A DNA stretch of 64,000 bases from Shewanella sp. NFH-SH190041 (GTDB lineage Bacteria; Pseudomonadota; Gammaproteobacteria; Enterobacterales; Shewanellaceae). The translations under genes and the position numbers were made by a program. Below the pieces are notes generated by a model that was not told where the DNA came from, did no database searches, and saw only the letters and a list, made by a program, of their open reading frames with translations. Each line of letters opens with the position of its first letter. Position 1 is the stretch's first letter. Shown piece by piece: positions 52,139-61,701 of the stretch. The stretch is taken from contig NZ_AP026070.1 in assembly GCF_024363255.1 (NCBI RefSeq), positions 3,348,001 through 3,412,000 of the forward strand. Reading direction: 5' to 3'.

Positions 52139-52444
52139 ATGTATATCGCTATGAATCGCTTTAAAATCAAACCCGGCTGCGAGCAAGAATTTATTGATGT
52201 TTGGGCTGGACGGGACAGCTACCTAGACACGGTGCCTGGCTTTAAAGAGTTTCACCTGCTACGTGGCCCAAGTGAAGCCGATTACACACTATTTTCTTCC
52301 CATGCAGTGTGGGAATCCAAAGCCGCATTTGAAGCTTGGACCCAATCAGATGCCTTTAAAAAAGCCCATGCCAATGCGGGCAAACAGCATAGAGATATCT
52401 ACGCAGGACCGGCCAAATTAGAATGTTTTGACGTAGTGCTATAA
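52139..52444 (+). CDS. ABM-domain protein (heme-degrading monooxygenase-like)
   Basis: 101 residues, a ferredoxin-like fold of the antibiotic biosynthesis monooxygenase superfamily. MYIAMNRFKIKPGCEQEFIDVW and GFKEFHLLRGP with VWESKAAFEAWTQSDAFKKAH are typical; the last segment is shared with HmoA/IsdG-like heme oxygenases. Whether it binds heme is not decided by sequence. AGGAG lies eight bases before the ATG. It follows the DUF1501 gene by 177 bp and has its own leader, so co-function is unproven. Confidence 0.8.
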   Translation: MYIAMNRFKIKPGCEQEFIDVWAGRDSYLDTVPGFKEFHLLRGPSEADYTLFSSHAVWESKAAFEAWTQSDAFKKAHANAGKQHRDIYAGPAKLECFDVVL

Positions 52445-52951
52445 CCCTGACCGATAAGCATGGCGCGCAATGTATTGGCGTGCCATGAATTACCCAGCTA
52501 TTCCTTACTGCCATCCCGCGCTATAGCAAACAGATATCAATTCCTTTGCCACTTTCCGGCTTACCTTATTACCTAGGGTCTGACTTTATTTTGAGGTTAG
52601 CTTCTTTTGCTGAGTATCTTGCTCATTACATGTACTGTTAGTAGTACTACGGCAGTCGTTAAGCAGCAAGACTAGTGGTTAAAAACATTTATTTTGACCA
52701 TTTAAGTGCAAATCAATAGTGAGTACGGACTTTTATCCTAATGTTATGTATCAAGGATAAACTGAAATAACTGAAACACTCTGAAACCCTTAGACATATC
52801 CTGTTACACCTCTCTTTTTACTCAGTGACAACTCTCACAAAAATAGATAATTCAGCGGTAAATTTACCCAAGTTTACCGAGTTTTTTATTGTGATTTTAT
52901 AGAATGGCTTGCCCAAATGGGCATTTTTGCTGCTTTGTGAGAAAAGAGGCC
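52445..52951. other. 507-bp region between the ABM gene and the RND adaptor
   Basis: No gene seen. A hairpin CATGGCGCGC/GCGTGCCATG (52459-52487, one wobble pair) lies 14 bases past the ABM stop without a U-run; it may be its terminator. AT-rich sequence follows. A short terminator-like hairpin at 52909-52926 is in the adaptor leader. Confidence 0.5.
52909..52926 (+). promoter_or_regulatory. Possible attenuator-like hairpin in the RND operon leader
   Basis: TGCCC-aaat-GGGCA followed directly by TTTT, 26 bases before the adaptor start. The stem is short (5 bp), so its strength is doubtful. It could be a weak attenuator or a terminator of an upstream transcript. Confidence 0.35.
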
Positions 52952-54046
52952 ATGAAAAACTCCAATAGTCCACTGTTACCCCTGTCCCTGTTCGCCATTG
53001 TCTTTTTGGTCTGCTTGGGACTGTTTAGCCCTAAGCTGTATGCCAACCCTGAAGGGGCAGCTGAACGCCGACAAGTGGCGGTGGTCACTGGCCTGGTTGA
53101 ACAACAAACATTATCAGAATCTGTCAGTGTCATTGGCAAACTCACCGCTAAGCGATCAGTCACCTTAGCGCCTATGGTCACCGGCCGTATAAGTGATATT
53201 GCCGTGAGTGATAATCAACGGGTCACACGGGATCAACCACTGTTTCGTCTCGATGCTGGTCGAACACAGGCTGCATTAGATGAAGCCCGTGCCCAGTTGC
53301 AGGATGAAGAGCGCAAGCTGGCTGAATTTACCAAGCTGGCTAAATCTGACGCTATCAGCCAGAGCGAGATTGATGCCCAGCGAGCTAAAACCGCCATCGC
53401 CACAGCCAGATTTCATGCTGCCCGCACCGAATTGGACTATCACACTGTGCGTGCTCCCTTTGCCGGGCATGTTGGACTTGTGGATTTCAGCCAAGGCAAA
53501 ATGGTCAATGCTGGTGAGCAACTACTCACACTGGATGATTTAGGGCAGCTACAGTTGGATCTGGCGGTTCCTGAACAGTATCTCTCTCGACTGCGCCGTG
53601 GCATGGCTGTCACCGCAGCAGCCCAAGCCTGGCCCAATAGTCACTTCACCGGGCAGATCACCGCCATCAATCCCAGAGTCGATCCCCAGAGTCTGAACCT
53701 GACTGTACGGGTAGCATTGACGAACCCCGAGCTGAAACTCATGCCGGGCATGATGATGGCGGCAGATATTCCACTGCCAGCCGTAACCCAGGCAGCCATC
53801 CCGGTGCAAGCACTGGAATACTCAGGCACCAAGCGCTATGTCTACCGGGTAGCTGATAATAGTCAGGTACAACGCACTGAAGTGACCTTGGGTGCCAGAA
53901 TTGGTGATCGGGTACTGATTAATTCCGGCCTCAACATCAATGATGTCATCGTGGTACAGGGACTGGTCAATATGCGCGATGGCCTCAAGGTAAAGGTGCT
54001 GGCGCAACATGAAACCGGCCAACCCCAATCAGGAGCCCGTAGCTGA
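52952..54046 (+). CDS. RND efflux periplasmic adaptor (membrane fusion protein)
   Basis: 364 residues. The start at 52952 follows GAGG; the frame extends 16 codons upstream. An N-terminal signal/anchor (LFAIVFLVCLGLFSPKLYA) precedes the adaptor: barrel-sandwich (GRISDIAVSDNQRVTRDQPLFRL cut here), alpha-hairpin with DEARAQLQDEERKLAEF, then lipoyl half YHTVRAPFAGHVG and beta-barrel. Its stop overlaps the pump start (TGATG), so the two are coupled. The MexH type of adaptor is the closest I recall. No outer-membrane channel follows, so a shared TolC-like protein is needed. Confidence 0.92.
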   Translation: MKNSNSPLLPLSLFAIVFLVCLGLFSPKLYANPEGAAERRQVAVVTGLVEQQTLSESVSVIGKLTAKRSVTLAPMVTGRISDIAVSDNQRVTRDQPLFRLDAGRTQAALDEARAQLQDEERKLAEFTKLAKSDAISQSEIDAQRAKTAIATARFHAARTELDYHTVRAPFAGHVGLVDFSQGKMVNAGEQLLTLDDLGQLQLDLAVPEQYLSRLRRGMAVTAAAQAWPNSHFTGQITAINPRVDPQSLNLTVRVALTNPELKLMPGMMMAADIPLPAVTQAAIPVQALEYSGTKRYVYRVADNSQVQRTEVTLGARIGDRVLINSGLNINDVIVVQGLVNMRDGLKVKVLAQHETGQPQSGARS

Positions 54047-57000
54047 TGTTGTTATCTGATATTTCCGTTAAACGCCCTGTTGTCGCAGTGGTGCTGTCAC
54101 TGCTGCTGTGTGTGTTCGGTCTGGTGTCATTCAGCAAGCTGTCCGTCCGGGAAATGCCTGACTTTGAACGCCCGGTTGTCACAGTAATGACCAGTTATGA
54201 AGGTGCCTCGGCGGCGATTATGGAAAGCCAGATCACCCAGGTGCTGGAAGATGAAATTACCGGGATCTCCGGCATTGATGAAGTGACCTCAGTGACCCGT
54301 AATGGCATGTCTCGCATTACAGTGAACTTTGAAATGAACTGGGATCTGACCCAAGGGGTCAGTGATATCCGTGATGCCGTTGCTCGAGCTCAGCGCCGTT
54401 TGCCGGAAGATGCCAAAGACCCGGTAGTATCTCGGGATAATGGCTCAGGTCGGCCCGATGTTTATCTGATTTTAAAATCGGACCGGATGGATCGCACCCA
54501 ACTGACTGACTATGCCCAGCGGGTACTGGAAGACAGATTCAGCTTGATCTCCGGCGTGAGCTCCGTCAGCCTCACCGGCGCCCTGTACAAGGTGATGTAT
54601 GTCCAGTTAGAGCCGGAATTAATGGCTGGCCGTCAGGTTACCGCCCAAGATATTACCGCAGCGCTGCGACGGGAAAACGTTGAAGCTCCGGGCGGAGAGG
54701 TGCGCAATGACACCACAGTGATGGCGGTGCGTACCGAGCGCTTATACCAAAATGTGGATGATTTCCGTCATCTGGTGGTGCGCCGCAGTGACAACGGGCA
54801 ACCCATTTACCTCAAGGATGTCGCCCGGGTCTATATCGGGGCCGAAAATGAAAACTCCTCCTTTAAGAGTGATGGTGAAGTCAATCTGAGTATCGGCATT
54901 ATTACCCAATCGGATGCCAACCCGTTGCAGGTGGCTCAGCGGGTGATCACTGAAGTCGCGCGAATGCAGAAATTCTTGCCCGACGACACCACGCTAAAGG
55001 TCAATTATGACAGTACTGTGTTTATCGACCGCTCCATTAAAGAGGTGTACTCCACACTGTTTTTCACCGGCGCGCTAGTGGTGTTGGTGCTGTATATCTT
55101 TATCGGTCAGCTGCGGGCAACTCTGATCCCGGCCATTACCGTGCCGGTATCACTCATCTCCGCCTTTATCGCGGCTTACCTGTTTGGCTATTCCATCAAC
55201 CTGCTGACGCTGATGGCACTGATTTTAGCAATCGGCCTGGTGGTGGATGATGCCATTGTGGTGGTGGAAAACATTTTCCACCATATCGAAAAAGGTGAGC
55301 CTCCGCTGCTGGCAGCTTTTAACGGTACCCGGGAAGTAGGCTTTGCCGTGGTCGCCACCACAGTGGTGCTGGTGATGGTGTTTTTGCCTATCTCCTTTAT
55401 GGAAGGCATGGTCGGGCTGTTATTTACCGAGTTTTCCGTCATGTTAACCATGTCGGTGATTTTCTCATCGCTGATCGCTCTGACGCTCACCCCTGTGATG
55501 TCCAGCTATCTGTTGCGAGCCAATGTAAAACCCGGCAGCTTTACCCGATTAATTAACCGGGGTTTTGCTAGGTTAGAACAGGGATACCGTAAAGCGGTTG
55601 CCCAAGCGGTTAGACTGCGCTTTGCCGCCCCTGTGGTGATCATTGCCTGTATTGCTGGCAGCGTGATGTTAGCCAAAACCGTGCCCTCCCAACTGGCGCC
55701 GTCGGAAGATCGCGGCGTACTGTTCGCCTTTGTTAAAGGAGCAGAAGGCACCAGTTATAATCGCATGACCGCGAATATGGATCTGGTCGAACAACGGCTG
55801 CTGCCATTGCTGGGACAAGGGGTACTGCGCTCATTCAATATGCAGGCGCCGGCATTTGGTGGTCGCGCCGGGGATCAAACCGGCTTTGTGATCATGTTGC
55901 TGGAAGACTGGGAAAAACGGGATGTGCATGCCACTGAAGCACTGAAAATCATCACCAAAGCGCTGAAAGATATTCCTGACGTCAAAGTTTGGCCCATGTT
56001 GCCGGGCTTTCGTGGCCAGTCTAGTGAGCCGGTGCAATTTGTGCTGGGGGGCAGTGATTACCAAGAGCTGAATCACTGGGCCAATGCGTTAAAACTGGCC
56101 GCAGAAAAAGCCCCGAAGGCGATTATTACGGATGTGGATCTGGATTATGCCGAAACCACGCCAGAGCTGTTAGTGACCATCAACCGTCAACGGGCAGCAG
56201 AGCTGGGGGTCAGTGTGCGGGATATTGCGGACACCTTGGAAGTGATGCTGGGGGGAAAACGTGAAACCACCTATGTGGAGCGCGGCGAAGAATACGATGT
56301 TTATCTGCGCGGGGATGAGGATCACTTCAATTCCGTTACGGATCTGAGCCGAATTTACCTGCGTAGCCAAAGCGGTGCACTGGTGACACTGGACAGTCTG
56401 ACCCGGGTGGAAGAAGTGGCGTCAGCGCAAAAGCTTAGCCACAGCAATAAGCAAAAATCCATTACCCTCAAGGCCAATGTGGCCCCTGGTTATACTTTGG
56501 GGCAAGCGCTGGATTTTCTTGATAATACCGCCATTGAGATGCTACCAGCGGATATCAGTATCAGCTATGCCGGAGAATCCAAGGACTTCAAAGAAAACCA
56601 AAGCAGCATGGGGATCACCTTTGCCTTGGCATTACTGGTAGCCTATCTGGTGCTGGCGGCTCAGTTTGAAAGCTTTATTAACCCGCTGGTCGTGATGTTT
56701 ACTGTGCCCATGGGGATTTTCGGGGGCCTGCTGGGGCTGGCACTGACTGGACAAGGACTGAATCTGTACAGTCAGATCGGCATGATCCTGCTGATTGGTA
56801 TGGTGACCAAAAATGGCATTTTGATTGTCGAATTTGCTAACCAACTCAGAGATCGTGGACTGGCGTTGACCGATGCCATTATTGACGCCTCGGCGCGCCG
56901 ATTACGGCCGATATTAATGACGGCCTTTACCACGCTGGCTGGCGCTGTGCCGCTGATTATCAGTACGGGAGCCGGCGCTGAAAGCCGCATTGCCGTGGGA

Positions 57001-57204
57001 ACTGTTGTGTTCTTTGGTATGGCCTTTGCGACGTTAGTGACCCTGTTTGTTATCCCGGCCATGTATCGCTTGATCTCAGGGCGCACCCATTCACCAGGGT
57101 ATGTCGCTGACCGGCTAGCACAACTGCAACAGGCCGCATTGGCAGAAACCGCCACTGCAGATGATGTGCCACCCAAGGCATCAGCGCCAATCACATCAAA
57201 GTAA
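54046..57204 (+). CDS. RND efflux inner-membrane pump (HAE1/AcrB-type)
   Basis: 1052 residues, 12 membrane helices in two halves with two large periplasmic loops. Begins LLSDISVKRPVVAVVLSLLL. The proton-relay motif GLVVDDAIVVVENI in helix 4 has both Asp residues; helix 10 matches GMVTKNGILIVEFAN with its Lys. Proton-driven trimeric export of drugs, dyes or metabolites; substrate not predictable. Operon with the adaptor upstream. No TetR/MarR regulator is adjacent, so control is probably from elsewhere. Confidence 0.94.
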   Translation: MLLSDISVKRPVVAVVLSLLLCVFGLVSFSKLSVREMPDFERPVVTVMTSYEGASAAIMESQITQVLEDEITGISGIDEVTSVTRNGMSRITVNFEMNWDLTQGVSDIRDAVARAQRRLPEDAKDPVVSRDNGSGRPDVYLILKSDRMDRTQLTDYAQRVLEDRFSLISGVSSVSLTGALYKVMYVQLEPELMAGRQVTAQDITAALRRENVEAPGGEVRNDTTVMAVRTERLYQNVDDFRHLVVRRSDNGQPIYLKDVARVYIGAENENSSFKSDGEVNLSIGIITQSDANPLQVAQRVITEVARMQKFLPDDTTLKVNYDSTVFIDRSIKEVYSTLFFTGALVVLVLYIFIGQLRATLIPAITVPVSLISAFIAAYLFGYSINLLTLMALILAIGLVVDDAIVVVENIFHHIEKGEPPLLAAFNGTREVGFAVVATTVVLVMVFLPISFMEGMVGLLFTEFSVMLTMSVIFSSLIALTLTPVMSSYLLRANVKPGSFTRLINRGFARLEQGYRKAVAQAVRLRFAAPVVIIACIAGSVMLAKTVPSQLAPSEDRGVLFAFVKGAEGTSYNRMTANMDLVEQRLLPLLGQGVLRSFNMQAPAFGGRAGDQTGFVIMLLEDWEKRDVHATEALKIITKALKDIPDVKVWPMLPGFRGQSSEPVQFVLGGSDYQELNHWANALKLAAEKAPKAIITDVDLDYAETTPELLVTINRQRAAELGVSVRDIADTLEVMLGGKRETTYVERGEEYDVYLRGDEDHFNSVTDLSRIYLRSQSGALVTLDSLTRVEEVASAQKLSHSNKQKSITLKANVAPGYTLGQALDFLDNTAIEMLPADISISYAGESKDFKENQSSMGITFALALLVAYLVLAAQFESFINPLVVMFTVPMGIFGGLLGLALTGQGLNLYSQIGMILLIGMVTKNGILIVEFANQLRDRGLALTDAIIDASARRLRPILMTAFTTLAGAVPLIISTGAGAESRIAVGTVVFFGMAFATLVTLFVIPAMYRLISGRTHSPGYVADRLAQLQQAALAETATADDVPPKASAPITSK

Positions 57205-57213
57205 TCACAACGA

Positions 57214-57248
57214 GCACTGCCCGGCTTGCCCCCACGGCCGGGCAGTGC
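57214..57248. other. First of two tandem hairpins after the RND pump gene
   Basis: Perfect 12-bp stem GCACTGCCCGGC/GCCGGGCAGTGC with an 11-nt loop, 9 bases past the pump stop. No U-run, but very stable. Confidence 0.75.
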
Positions 57249-57254
57249 CAAGTG

Positions 57255-57286
57255 CTTAACAGCAGGTTATCTCACCTGCTGTTAAG
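57255..57286. other. Second of two tandem hairpins after the RND pump gene
   Basis: Perfect 13-bp stem CTTAACAGCAGGT/ACCTGCTGTTAAG with a 6-nt loop, 6 bases after the first hairpin. Also without a U-run. Confidence 0.75.
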
Positions 57287-57410
57287 TGGCTTATTCTCGA
57301 TATCCCACGCAGCGAAACACCGCTAAGCGGGATTAATTTTCTTTCATAGGGCATGCATCACTAAGGCTGGCTTATATCATAAGCGCCTGAATATATGATG
57401 AGACACCTGT

Positions 57411-58409
57411 GTGATTGAATTGCCCTCCCACTCCGAATGGCTTCGGGGTGGCGCTTATGCCCTGGCCATGGGGCTACCTTTGAGTCTGAGTTATTTCGTC
57501 AACGCCCCGAATATCCTCGCCTATATGGCGATGGGCGCGATGTTTTCCCTGCGGCTAGATCCCCACCGCAGTCCTAAACGGCAGGCGGCAGCGATTCTTG
57601 GTGGCATGCTGCTGATGATAGCGTCTGCAGGCCTTGGGGTATTGCTCGTCGGCCACAAAGGTCTCTCGATTGCCGCACTGGTGCTAATTGCATATCTGGC
57701 GGGACAGCCTAAGTCTGATCAGGCCTACCTCAGTCTTTTGACGAAATTTATCGCTGCCGCCATGTTATTGGCAGATATGGGGCTGCCCACCAATGCAGGA
57801 GTCGCGCTGGCTTATTTTGTCGGCGCTATCTGGGCCTTTATGCTGAGTTTATTGGGCGACTGGTTGCAACCGGATGATAATAGCGGCTGGTCACCGGCCG
57901 ATGAGCTGCACCGCCTGATGGCGGGCGATATCAATGGCCCCCTATTTGGCCTCACCCTACCTATCACTATTCTTGCCGCTACGCTGACGGCGGATATGCT
58001 CCATGCCCAGCACGCAGCTTGGGTTGGGCTGACGGTACTGTTTGTGATGCACGTGAATGATGCTAACACCTGGACCCGACTGCGGCAGCGGATGATTGGT
58101 ACACTACTCGGGGTGGGACTGGCTTATGTGGCGGTGCTCTGGCTCCCGCGGCCACTCTTTCCGCCGCTGATTACGGTACTGGCGCTATTGATCCCAACCC
58201 TGCTGCGCCAAAGTTATCAATGGTTCAGTTTATTGATAACCCTCGTGGTATTGCTGGTGATTGATATCGCCATGACCCACCAAGGCGGTGATTTAACCCT
58301 GCTGCGCTGGCGCTTTTTCGATACCTTAATTGGCTGTATGTGGGTAGCCATTGCCTTGGTATTGCTGCGTTTTGCCAAACATTGGTGGCCGGAGCGAACC
58401 ACAGAGTAA
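57411..58409 (+). CDS. FUSC-like (fusaric acid resistance/DUF2955-type) membrane protein
   Basis: 332 residues, with about eight to ten hydrophobic segments in two repeats, the layout of the short FUSC/DUF2955 group rather than of full-length AaeB-type pumps with a large cytoplasmic domain. TWTRLRQRMIGTLLGVGLAY is the FUSC_2-like signature. The GTG at 57411 has only a weak ribosome site; a later ATG would remove the first 18 residues. Proximity to the RND operon (206 bp, with tandem hairpins) suggests a shared export theme but not necessarily one transcript. Confidence 0.72.
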   Translation: MIELPSHSEWLRGGAYALAMGLPLSLSYFVNAPNILAYMAMGAMFSLRLDPHRSPKRQAAAILGGMLLMIASAGLGVLLVGHKGLSIAALVLIAYLAGQPKSDQAYLSLLTKFIAAAMLLADMGLPTNAGVALAYFVGAIWAFMLSLLGDWLQPDDNSGWSPADELHRLMAGDINGPLFGLTLPITILAATLTADMLHAQHAAWVGLTVLFVMHVNDANTWTRLRQRMIGTLLGVGLAYVAVLWLPRPLFPPLITVLALLIPTLLRQSYQWFSLLITLVVLLVIDIAMTHQGGDLTLLRWRFFDTLIGCMWVAIALVLLRFAKHWWPERTTE

Positions 58410-58466
58410 TTTGTTATCGTCACCAGCTCTGGCCCGATGATTGACAATCACATTGCAATACTGCTC

Positions 58467-58501
58467 AAAAAAGGCCACCGCTCAATAGAGACGGTGGCCT
58501 T
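58467..58501 (-). terminator. Terminator after the OsmC-like gene
   Basis: Perfect 10-bp stem AAGGCCACCG/CGGTGGCCTT, followed by a run of six U in the minus-strand transcript. Lies between the convergent FUSC-like and OsmC-like genes. Confidence 0.8.
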
Positions 58502-58621
58502 TGGGCTATATCGGCTTGCAGGGCGGTTTGGGGAACCTGACTGACGTAATCACATCGGCACTGCCGCCCTCGGTTTAGGCAATATTAAGTTGAGTAAGCA
58601 ACATCAAGCAGCTGAATCAGC

Positions 58622-59047
58622 TTAAGCGATGCTATGTTCCACCAGCGTTGGATGTAGCAGGTTGTCATGCACCGGGCAACGGTGACAAACCCGATCTAAA
58701 AATGCATTTTTCTCTTCAGTTGTCATATCGGCATCAATGCTGGCACTCAGTTCAATACGCTTAAATCCCACAGGATCATCCGTTGGCTGCCCCATCAAGC
58801 CGGCACTATTCATTTCCCCGCGCACATGCACGTCTAACCCTCGCAGCTCAATACGCTCTTCCCGTGCCACCATACGGGCAATCGCCGAGATACAGCCGCC
58901 CAAGGAAAATAAAAAAGTTTCCAGTGGATTTGCCCCTTCATCAGTGGCAGTGGGCTGATCAATCACTAAATGGTGATTACGTACCTGAGCGGTCACCTTC
59001 CAGCCACTGCCCATATGAGTGTGCACTTCAACAATCTTTTCAGCCAT
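58622..59047 (-). CDS. OsmC-family protein (peroxiredoxin-like)
   Basis: 141 residues. Members reduce organic hydroperoxides with two conserved cysteines. Here they are in FLFSLGGCISAIARMVA and in DRVCHRCPVHDNLLHPTLVEH, the latter with an additional Cys and a His, as in the YhfA/OsmC-like branch. No signal peptide; cytoplasmic. GAGG precedes the ATG. It stands alone, and oxidative or electrophile defence is inferred from the family. Confidence 0.88.
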   Translation of the reverse strand: MAEKIVEVHTHMGSGWKVTAQVRNHHLVIDQPTATDEGANPLETFLFSLGGCISAIARMVAREERIELRGLDVHVRGEMNSAGLMGQPTDDPVGFKRIELSASIDADMTTEEKNAFLDRVCHRCPVHDNLLHPTLVEHSIA

Positions 59048-59505
59048 GATGTTACCTCTTTACTGGTTATTCATTTTCAGCCCGCTTGCCACCCCATCCT
59101 TAAGAGCGTGCCAGCGGTACGTTTAAAGCCATTAGAAAAATCTAATGCGAAAAAGCATACGCTGGCAACAACTGGCTGGCAAGGGTAAATAATTGATTTT
59201 AATAGACTGAATGGCAACAAACCGTGACAGAGATAGGTGCAGCCCTACGACAACGATGACTGGCTAGCCTAAAACACACTAAAGCAGAGCAATTCGAATA
59301 AACACTGTCGCGAGTGTGACAACAAAATAGATTGCCTTGACCGTTTAGCCAGATAGTACAGGTGTAACCTCTTGTATCTCATAGGCTTAACAAAACATTA
59401 CCCGGATGGATATCAATCCGCAGCACTGAGGGAGATGTGAGCAGGTGACAGCCGGTTTTCGCTCAGGCACAATGCGCCGCTTGAAAAATATCAGAAGAGT
59501 TCATC
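59048..59505. other. 458-bp gap between the OsmC-like gene and the SMR gene
   Basis: No gene, strong hairpin or repeat seen. It must contain the two divergent promoters. Confidence 0.5.
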
Positions 59506-59835
59506 ATGGGTTATTTCTACCTTGCCATCGCCATTGTCGCTGAAGTGATTGCCACCAGTGCCATGAAAGCCTGCGCCGGCTTTACCCGCCCGATCCCCAG
59601 CATCTTGGTGCTGGTCGGGTATGCCATTGCTTTTTACTGTCTGTCACTGGTGCTGAAGACCATTCCGGTGGGGATTGCTTATGCTATTTGGGCGGGAATC
59701 GGCATTGTGATGGTGACCTTGGTAGCCATTGTACTGTATGGGCAAAAACCGGATTTACCTGCCGTGATCGGCATGTCATTTATCTTGGTTGGCGTGGTGA
59801 TTATCAACTTGTTCTCCCGCATGAGCGGCCATTGA
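59506..59835 (+). CDS. Small multidrug resistance (SMR, EmrE-like) transporter
   Basis: 109 residues, four membrane helices. The essential Glu of helix 1 is present in [15 protein letters not shown] (residue 14 as in EmrE), and [11 protein letters not shown] and the helix-4 [16 protein letters not shown] agree with the family. Proton-coupled export of quaternary cations as an antiparallel dimer. The 3' end overlaps the convergent GGDEF/EAL gene by 60 bp. Confidence 0.93.
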   Translation: MGYFYLAIAIVAEVIATSAMKACAGFTRPIPSILVLVGYAIAFYCLSLVLKTIPVGIAYAIWAGIGIVMVTLVAIVLYGQKPDLPAVIGMSFILVGVVIINLFSRMSGH

Positions 59836-61662
59836 GTCTTGGGGCGCGGCTGACTGGGCATCAGCCGCCCGCGCAGCAAGAGGCTGATACCAATCATGCT
59901 CTAATGCCTCAGCTGTCATTGGCGGCGCAATCAGATCTCCTTGCAGTTTATCGGCCCCCATACGGATAAGCACCTGCTGCACTTGAGGTGTTTCCACCCC
60001 TTCAACTGTGACTTCAAACCCCAGTTTGGTCGCCAGCATAATACTGGTTTCCATAATGTGCCCGGCTTGGGGATCCGTCAGCAGATCCGCCACAAACGCC
60101 TTATCAATTTTGACCTCATCCACCGGCAAATGCTTCAGGTAAGCTAATGATGAATGGCCGGTGCCAAAATCATCTATCGCCAGCTTCACCCCCAAGGTTC
60201 GCAGTCGTCGCAGGGTATGCAGCGCTTTGTCGATATTGGCCATCAAGGTGCTTTCAGTAATTTCAATCATCAGGGCATCGGCTGGCAACTCAAAACGCGT
60301 CAGCTGCGCACTGATATCTTCACACAGGGTGTCATTGGTTAAATCCCGGGTAGACAAATTTACCGCCACTTGCACATTTACCCCACGACTGCGCCAAATT
60401 TGTTGTTGCTCGAGCACTCTGGTCAGCGTCCAGCGGCTTACCAGCCCTATCATGCCGGCATATTCTGCCAGCGGAATAAACTCCGCGGGAGACACCGCCC
60501 CCAATAAATGGTGATTCCAACGCAGCAATGCTTCCACCTGCAGTGGCGCGCCATCGGGCAGCCCCGCATCAGGGCAAGCGTCAAGGTGAGTAACCGCTTG
60601 CTTAGGCTGAAAAACTAGGTAAAACTCGCCGCTAATGAGCCCTTTGGGCAGGCTATTGATTAAGGTCAGCTCCCGGTGCTGCCGGGTATCATCCCCATCG
60701 GCATAAAAGCCAATCAGATCTTTGGCCTCACGGCCTTTTTTCAGCGCCAAATCTAACCGGCGCAACAAAATACTGGGGTGGGTATCAAAATGTGGCCGGG
60801 AGAGGACACCAAATTGCACCCGGACTCGTACTGGCGTGCCCTGAATATCAAAGGGGACCTGCAGCCGACCTTTCAAGCGCATAATCTGTTGCCGGTCCAC
60901 CGCCTGCGGCCAATACAGCACAAATTCATCCCCATTTAACCGGGCCAGTAACGCCGGGGGATGCTGCAATTTATTTAATCGCTCTGCAAAGGCTCGCAGC
61001 AGGGTATCGCCAAATTCAAACCCGAACAGATCGTTGACATAGCGAAAGCGGTAAATATCCAGCAGCACTAATGTGCCCTGCTCTGCCAGTGAGTCAGTTG
61101 CACTCCCGCCAGCGGTGATGTTAGCCGCACGTAGCCCGGCTTTACTCCCTGTCTTGCTACCGCTGTTACTGCTGTAGCTATTTAGTGCAGCCGCAGTTTC
61201 TGCGTTATGGCTAGCGTTATGGTGACAATGATTATCGTGGCGCTTCCCACTATGAGTATGCCCGTTATTATTGGCCTGATTTCGCGCGACAGCCTCAGCC
61301 AACCCCGCACCAGACATTCCCTCAGGTACCTGTCCTAATGTCAGGGTTTGGCCAATAATGGCCTTAAAACCAACCCGGTTAAGCAGGCCGGTCAGCTTAT
61401 CACGCCCATGTTGCCCCTGCTGTCGGGTAATTAATGCATCCAATTGGCTGCACAGGGGGCGAAATCGAGCCGGTATCCGCTCAAGCCCTAGGGCGGTGGT
61501 TGGCAAACTGCGATGGCTCAGGGTATGGGTCAGACGGCGTAAAAACTGGCGGTAGCGCCATAGCAGCCAAGCCTGCAGCAACACCAGTAGCAGGATAAGC
61601 CCTACCAGCAGGAGTAACGGCAGCATGTCCGGGGTGAGGCCATCTTTGAATATGGGGATCAT
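59776..61662 (-). CDS. Membrane GGDEF/EAL protein with His-rich insertion; probable c-di-GMP phosphodiesterase
   Basis: 628 residues. One membrane helix near residues 14-35, then a GGDEF domain, then an EAL domain. The GGDEF signature is degenerate (RLNGDEF near 241-247), so cyclase activity is unlikely. The EAL domain keeps EALLRW (Glu 377), [13 protein letters not shown] and the KIDKAFV and VEGVET motifs, so it should hydrolyse c-di-GMP. Between the first helix and the second strand of the GGDEF domain lies an insertion of about 85 residues (111-196) with seven His and one Cys in residues 135-152. Start at 61662 follows AGGAG. It follows the HDOD gene by 39 bp, likely an operon. Confidence 0.9.
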   Translation of the reverse strand: MIPIFKDGLTPDMLPLLLLVGLILLLVLLQAWLLWRYRQFLRRLTHTLSHRSLPTTALGLERIPARFRPLCSQLDALITRQQGQHGRDKLTGLLNRVGFKAIIGQTLTLGQVPEGMSGAGLAEAVARNQANNNGHTHSGKRHDNHCHHNASHNAETAAALNSYSSNSGSKTGSKAGLRAANITAGGSATDSLAEQGTLVLLDIYRFRYVNDLFGFEFGDTLLRAFAERLNKLQHPPALLARLNGDEFVLYWPQAVDRQQIMRLKGRLQVPFDIQGTPVRVRVQFGVLSRPHFDTHPSILLRRLDLALKKGREAKDLIGFYADGDDTRQHRELTLINSLPKGLISGEFYLVFQPKQAVTHLDACPDAGLPDGAPLQVEALLRWNHHLLGAVSPAEFIPLAEYAGMIGLVSRWTLTRVLEQQQIWRSRGVNVQVAVNLSTRDLTNDTLCEDISAQLTRFELPADALMIEITESTLMANIDKALHTLRRLRTLGVKLAIDDFGTGHSSLAYLKHLPVDEVKIDKAFVADLLTDPQAGHIMETSIMLATKLGFEVTVEGVETPQVQQVLIRMGADKLQGDLIAPPMTAEALEHDWYQPLAARAADAQSAAPQDSMAAHAGEQVDNHHANQDK

Positions 61663-61701
61663 GGGGCTCCTGTTATTGATGTTACCGACCTGCAAACACG
61701 G

